Notes under the pieces: generated by a model
Told to the model about the DNA's origin: nothing
Databases searched by the model: none
The model's input: only the letters and a program-made list of their open reading frames with translations
NCBI RefSeq assembly: GCF_002214465.1
Contig: NZ_CP015101.1
Location: 16,502 to 80,501 of the forward strand
Reading direction: 5' to 3'
DNA length: 64,000 nucleotides
From: Thermococcus barossii
GTDB taxonomy: Archaea; Methanobacteriota_B; Thermococci; Thermococcales; Thermococcaceae
Program-made: the position numbers and the translations under genes
Shown here: one piece after another, positions 63,871-64,000 of the stretch
How the letters are laid out: each line of letters begins with the position of its first letter
How positions within the stretch are numbered: the first letter of the stretch is position 1

Positions 63871-64000
63871 TTAATATCGCTCTGGACACGTTTTTTCCAG
63901 GAGTTCAAAAAGATCGCTCGCCTTCCATCCCGATAGGCCGCCCACGTACGCGGCCAGGTCGAAGACGTGGGGAACCTTTGAGATTATCCCGATGTCGGCA
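63871..64000 (-). CDS. C-terminal end of an unrecognised gene (runs off the window)
   Basis: About 42 codons end at TAA 63871: ...DIGIISKVPHVFDLAAYVG, GWKASDLFELLEKTCPERY. The mix of hydrophobic strand and helix looks like a soluble alpha/beta enzyme. Too little is in view to name it. Confidence 0.55.
   Translation of the reverse strand, partial: ADIGIISKVPHVFDLAAYVGGLSGWKASDLFELLEKTCPERY

Overview
The window is chromosomal DNA of a hyperthermophilic euryarchaeon of the order Thermococcales, most likely a Thermococcus. The evidence is the archaeal gene content (Spt4, Rpo7, eS24, eS27, eL41, Taw1, Dph2, split GuaA, PurP, CetZ), TATA boxes about 25 bp before transcript or gene starts, GGTGA-type ribosome binding sites, many leaderless starts, and a decayed relative of Tk-subtilisin. 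Coding is dense. I saw no IS element, CRISPR array or rRNA.

Region 1 (1-13105) is a purine biosynthesis block: purF (partial), purC, purM, purT, purE, then a long operon purD - purP paralogue - purS - purQ - purL - purP, followed by the two GMP synthetase subunit genes. Together they carry PRPP to FAICAR and XMP to GMP, except that purB, purK and an IMP cyclohydrolase are not in view. A shared upstream element (TTTGCCATTTTWATG) lies exactly 27 bp before the TATA box of both purC and purD, with a looser copy before purT.

Region 2 (13266-26787) is, on the minus strand, a tight ten-gene cluster. In transcription order it encodes a secreted alpha/alpha-toroid protein, a CetZ tubulin-family GTPase, a membrane protein, three small pilins with class III signal peptides, three very large pilin-like surface proteins (495, 703 and 1116 aa, the last with DUF2341/LamG-like domains) and a DUF2101 membrane protein. 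It looks like a cell-surface filament system tied to a cytoskeletal protein, and is the best candidate here for an undescribed system.

Region 3 (26862-32430) holds taw1, a small leaderless ORF, a HemK-like methylase, a decay island (broken subtilase, AT-rich twice-frameshifted membrane gene) and the conserved block rps27ae, rps24e, GTP-dependent dephospho-CoA kinase, spt4, rpo7, ppa.

Region 4 (32541-38615) is a TasA/SipW-like surface-fibre locus: two winged-helix regulators, three DUF1102 secreted proteins, a signal peptidase I, a large DUF1102-like secreted protein and a DUF5305 membrane protein.

Region 5 (39022-54762) starts with tRNA-Gln and tRNA-Pro, then holds a dolichol-phosphate-mannose synthase-like enzyme, a KaiC-like ATPase with a partner, an M28-type peptidase, an HTH regulator with a palindromic operator, a phosphoesterase, rpl41e with a possible structured RNA upstream, a nitrilase, methyltransferases, a three-paralogue membrane operon with its own HTH gene and operator, a PadR/YhfC/YbjQ cluster, a papain-like secreted protein, dph2 and a METTL5-like methylase.

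Region 6 (54824-64000) has two paralogous HEAT-repeat proteins, an m5C RNA methyltransferase, mscS with a DUF432 gene, two lipoproteins and the 3' end of an unrecognised gene.
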